In this document: positions 62,432-64,000 of the stretch, one piece after another
Layout: each line of letters opens with the position of its first letter
Position numbering within the stretch: the stretch's first letter is position 1
Assembly (NCBI GenBank): GCA_965243105.1
Contig: CBDEUC010000003.1
Location: 620,001-684,000 of the forward strand
Origin: WLWS01 sp965243105
GTDB lineage: Bacteria; Pseudomonadota; Gammaproteobacteria; Eutrophobiales; Eutrophobiaceae
Length of the DNA: 64,000 bases
Reading direction: 5' to 3'
Notes under the pieces: model-generated
Seen by the model: only the letters and a program-made list of their open reading frames with translations
Databases searched by the model: none
What the model was told of the DNA's origin: nothing
Position numbers and translations under genes: made by a program

Positions 62432-62591
62432 GTTATCTTTGTCGTAAAGATGCAACTCCTTCGAATGGGGTACAGGTGGATGCAGCGAGATTGCGGAAAC
62501 CGGGTACAGGCCGACTTTCGCCTGCTCTCACTACATCCACTCTCTTACTTCCTAAAGTATTGATATTTAAAACTAAACTTTACTTCACTCC

Positions 62592-63728
62592 TCAGTCTGC
62601 CTGGCGTCTCAGGAATGCCGGGATATCCAGGTAGTCCGGATCATCTTCCATCGGGCTGGAATCCGCTTCCTCGTCCTGGTTTCGCATCACCGTCGGTCGC
62701 TCAAGCTCCTTGTAATTCACCGCAGCCGTGGCAGATTGCACCAGCTTCATTTTTGAGACTTCGCGATTGATATCATTACCAAGGCCTGTCGCCACGATCG
62801 TTACTCTCATCTCGCCACTCATTTCCGGATCAATCACCGTGCCGACTACGACGGTGGCATTTTCCGATGCAAACTCTTTTATCACGGAGCCCACGTCATC
62901 AAACTCGCCAATGGCGAGATCCATACCAGCGGTAATATTCACGAGTATGCCCCGGGCACCGGCCAGGTTGATGTCTTCAAGCAGCGGACTGGATACTGCA
63001 GCCTCTGCCGCAATTTTGGCGCGGTCCTCTCCGGTAGCCTTACCTGAACCCATCATCGCCATACCCATTTCTGACATGACCGTTTTAACGTCTGCAAAGT
63101 CAACGTTAATCAGTCCCGGGCAGGTGATTAACTGGGCAATACCCTGCACGGCACCAAGCAGAACATCGTTCGCAGCACCAAAGGCATTAAGCAGGCTTAC
63201 ATCGCGACCCAACACGCTCAATAATTTTTCATTGGGAATGGTAATCAGCGAATCAACAAACTGCGCAAGTTCTGTAATACCCTCGTCAGCAATTTGCGCG
63301 CGTTTCTTACCTTCAAACCCAAAAGGCCTGGTGACAACCGCTACCGTCAGTATGCCCATTTCTTTCGCAACCTGTGCAACGATAGGTGCGGCACCCGTTC
63401 CGGTTCCACCACCCATACCGGCAGTGATGAATACCATGTCCGACCCCTCGAGTACATCCATCAAGCGATCGCGATCTTCAAGTGCAGCCTGCCTACCGAC
63501 TTCAGGATCCGCGCCGGCACCCAGCCCCTTGGTGACATTTCCACCAAGTTGCATGATTGTGCGGGCTGAAGAATTTTTCAGCGCCTGTGAATCGGTGTTT
63601 GCGCAAATGAATTCAACTCCGTCAATCGTCGCTGTCATCATGTGCTCTACGGCATTACCACCGCCGCCACCAACTCCTATTACTTTTATTATCGCTGCCT
63701 GGTTTGCAGCATCTACTAGTTCAAACAT
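62592..63728 (-). CDS. ftsZ: Cell division tubulin FtsZ
   Basis: From the ATG at 63728 (preceded by AGGGGG) the protein has 378 residues; the open frame extends six codons further. The GTP-binding GGGTGTGAAP and IKVIGVGGGGGNAVEHM are present, with NVDFADVKTVMSEMGMAMMG and the T7-loop region. The C-terminal tail ends DDPDYLDIPAFLRRQAD, the conserved peptide that binds FtsA and ZipA. FtsZ polymerises into the Z ring. ftsA lies directly upstream, 73 bases away. Confidence 0.98.
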   Translation of the reverse strand: MFELVDAANQAAIIKVIGVGGGGGNAVEHMMTATIDGVEFICANTDSQALKNSSARTIMQLGGNVTKGLGAGADPEVGRQAALEDRDRLMDVLEGSDMVFITAGMGGGTGTGAAPIVAQVAKEMGILTVAVVTRPFGFEGKKRAQIADEGITELAQFVDSLITIPNEKLLSVLGRDVSLLNAFGAANDVLLGAVQGIAQLITCPGLINVDFADVKTVMSEMGMAMMGSGKATGEDRAKIAAEAAVSSPLLEDINLAGARGILVNITAGMDLAIGEFDDVGSVIKEFASENATVVVGTVIDPEMSGEMRVTIVATGLGNDINREVSKMKLVQSATAAVNYKELERPTVMRNQDEEADSSPMEDDPDYLDIPAFLRRQAD

Positions 63729-63801
63729 ATCTAACCCCCTGTACAAGTTAAATTAACAATCAAAACATCTAAAACAACTAAACAAATTACTCTCATATCA
63801 A

Positions 63802-63999
63802 TTAAAAATTACCCTGGAACCAACTCTTCATTCTTTCTATTACTCCCTTGAAACCACCATCAAGACGAACCGGTGTACTGGCTGAATGTGCCTGTCTTTG
63901 ACCGAACAGGAGCAAACCAACACCGGTTGCATAAATCGGATTCTTAACTACGTCCGCGAGACCGCTGACATGCTGGGGTGTACCGATCCTCACCGGCAT
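63802..63999 (-). CDS. ftsA: C-terminal fragment of cell division protein FtsA
   Basis: The last 65 residues are present; the gene runs off the right edge. PVRIGTPQHVSGLADVVKNP is followed by YATGVGLLLFG, the typical FtsA C-terminal block. The extreme C-terminus, GVIERMKSWFQGNF, is the amphipathic membrane-targeting helix. FtsA anchors FtsZ to the membrane. The ftsA-ftsZ-lpxC order is the end of the division and cell wall cluster. Confidence 0.93.
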   Translation of the reverse strand: MPVRIGTPQHVSGLADVVKNPIYATGVGLLLFGQRQAHSASTPVRLDGGFKGVIERMKSWFQGNF

Positions 64000-64000
64000 G

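Noticed and set aside
62728..63756. A 342-residue open frame on the plus strand
   Set aside because: It is wholly antisense to ftsZ, is Ser/Pro/Ala-rich with no motif, and is a codon-bias shadow.

Overview
The window carries chromosomal DNA of a gammaproteobacterium. The evidence is core gene order: pilB-pilC-pilD-coaE-zapD-yacG, mutT-argJ-secA-(M23)-dciA-lpxC-ftsZ-ftsA, hda-perM-DUF2066 divergent from purM, and pilS-pilR-pilA. All of these resemble arrangements in Pseudomonas and Chromatiales-like lineages. Genus cannot be assigned from sequence alone. No rRNA, tRNA, CRISPR array, insertion sequence or phage gene was seen. Coding density is very high and the longest gene-free stretch, upstream of secA, is about 300 bases.

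Layout. (1) 0-8.4 kb is housekeeping: a truncated PilZ-like gene, a YihY membrane protein, an ArsC-like reductase, WrbA, Hda, PerM, a DUF2066 protein, PurM, TrmJ and SuhB. (2) 8.4-31.1 kb is a sugar-nucleotide and glycosyltransferase island. It holds a dTDP-sugar branch (RmlB, short RmlA, WecE-like aminotransferase), with a GNAT acyltransferase, a flippase-like membrane protein, a methyltransferase, a flavin monooxygenase and a Gfo/Idh oxidoreductase in the same operon. Next come two GT-C membrane glycosyltransferases, a DPM1-like GT2, an epimerase/C-methyltransferase/cupin trio, and a GDP-colitose branch (Gmd, a ColC/Fcl-like reductase, and a ColD-type dehydratase with His in place of the catalytic Lys). 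No Wzx, Wzy, ABC exporter or priming glycosyltransferase lies in the window. (3) 30.2-38.7 kb is the pilin locus on the minus strand. PP0621-pilS-pilR is followed, with a 4-base overlap, by a TMTC-like GT-C protein. Then comes pilA with a sigma-54 promoter, a strong terminator, a second TMTC-like protein and a GT2. (4) 38.8-49.6 kb holds sucCD, nadE, bamD, rluD, pgeF, a glutamate dehydrogenase and clpB. (5) 49.7-64 kb holds the pilus assembly genes and the secA/lpxC/ftsZ envelope and division cluster, ending inside ftsA.

The most interesting hypothesis is that the type IV pilin is glycosylated by an uncharacterised system. Two related multi-span TMTC-like proteins flank pilA. One is coupled to pilR, and the other sits behind the pilA terminator together with a polyprenyl-phosphate-sugar-synthase-like GT2. 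A third, more divergent TMTC-like protein with TPR repeats lies next to the colitose genes. The neighbouring island could supply unusual activated sugars (colitose, 4-amino-4,6-dideoxygalactose, a C-methylated sugar). This is inferred from gene context and family resemblance, not demonstrated.
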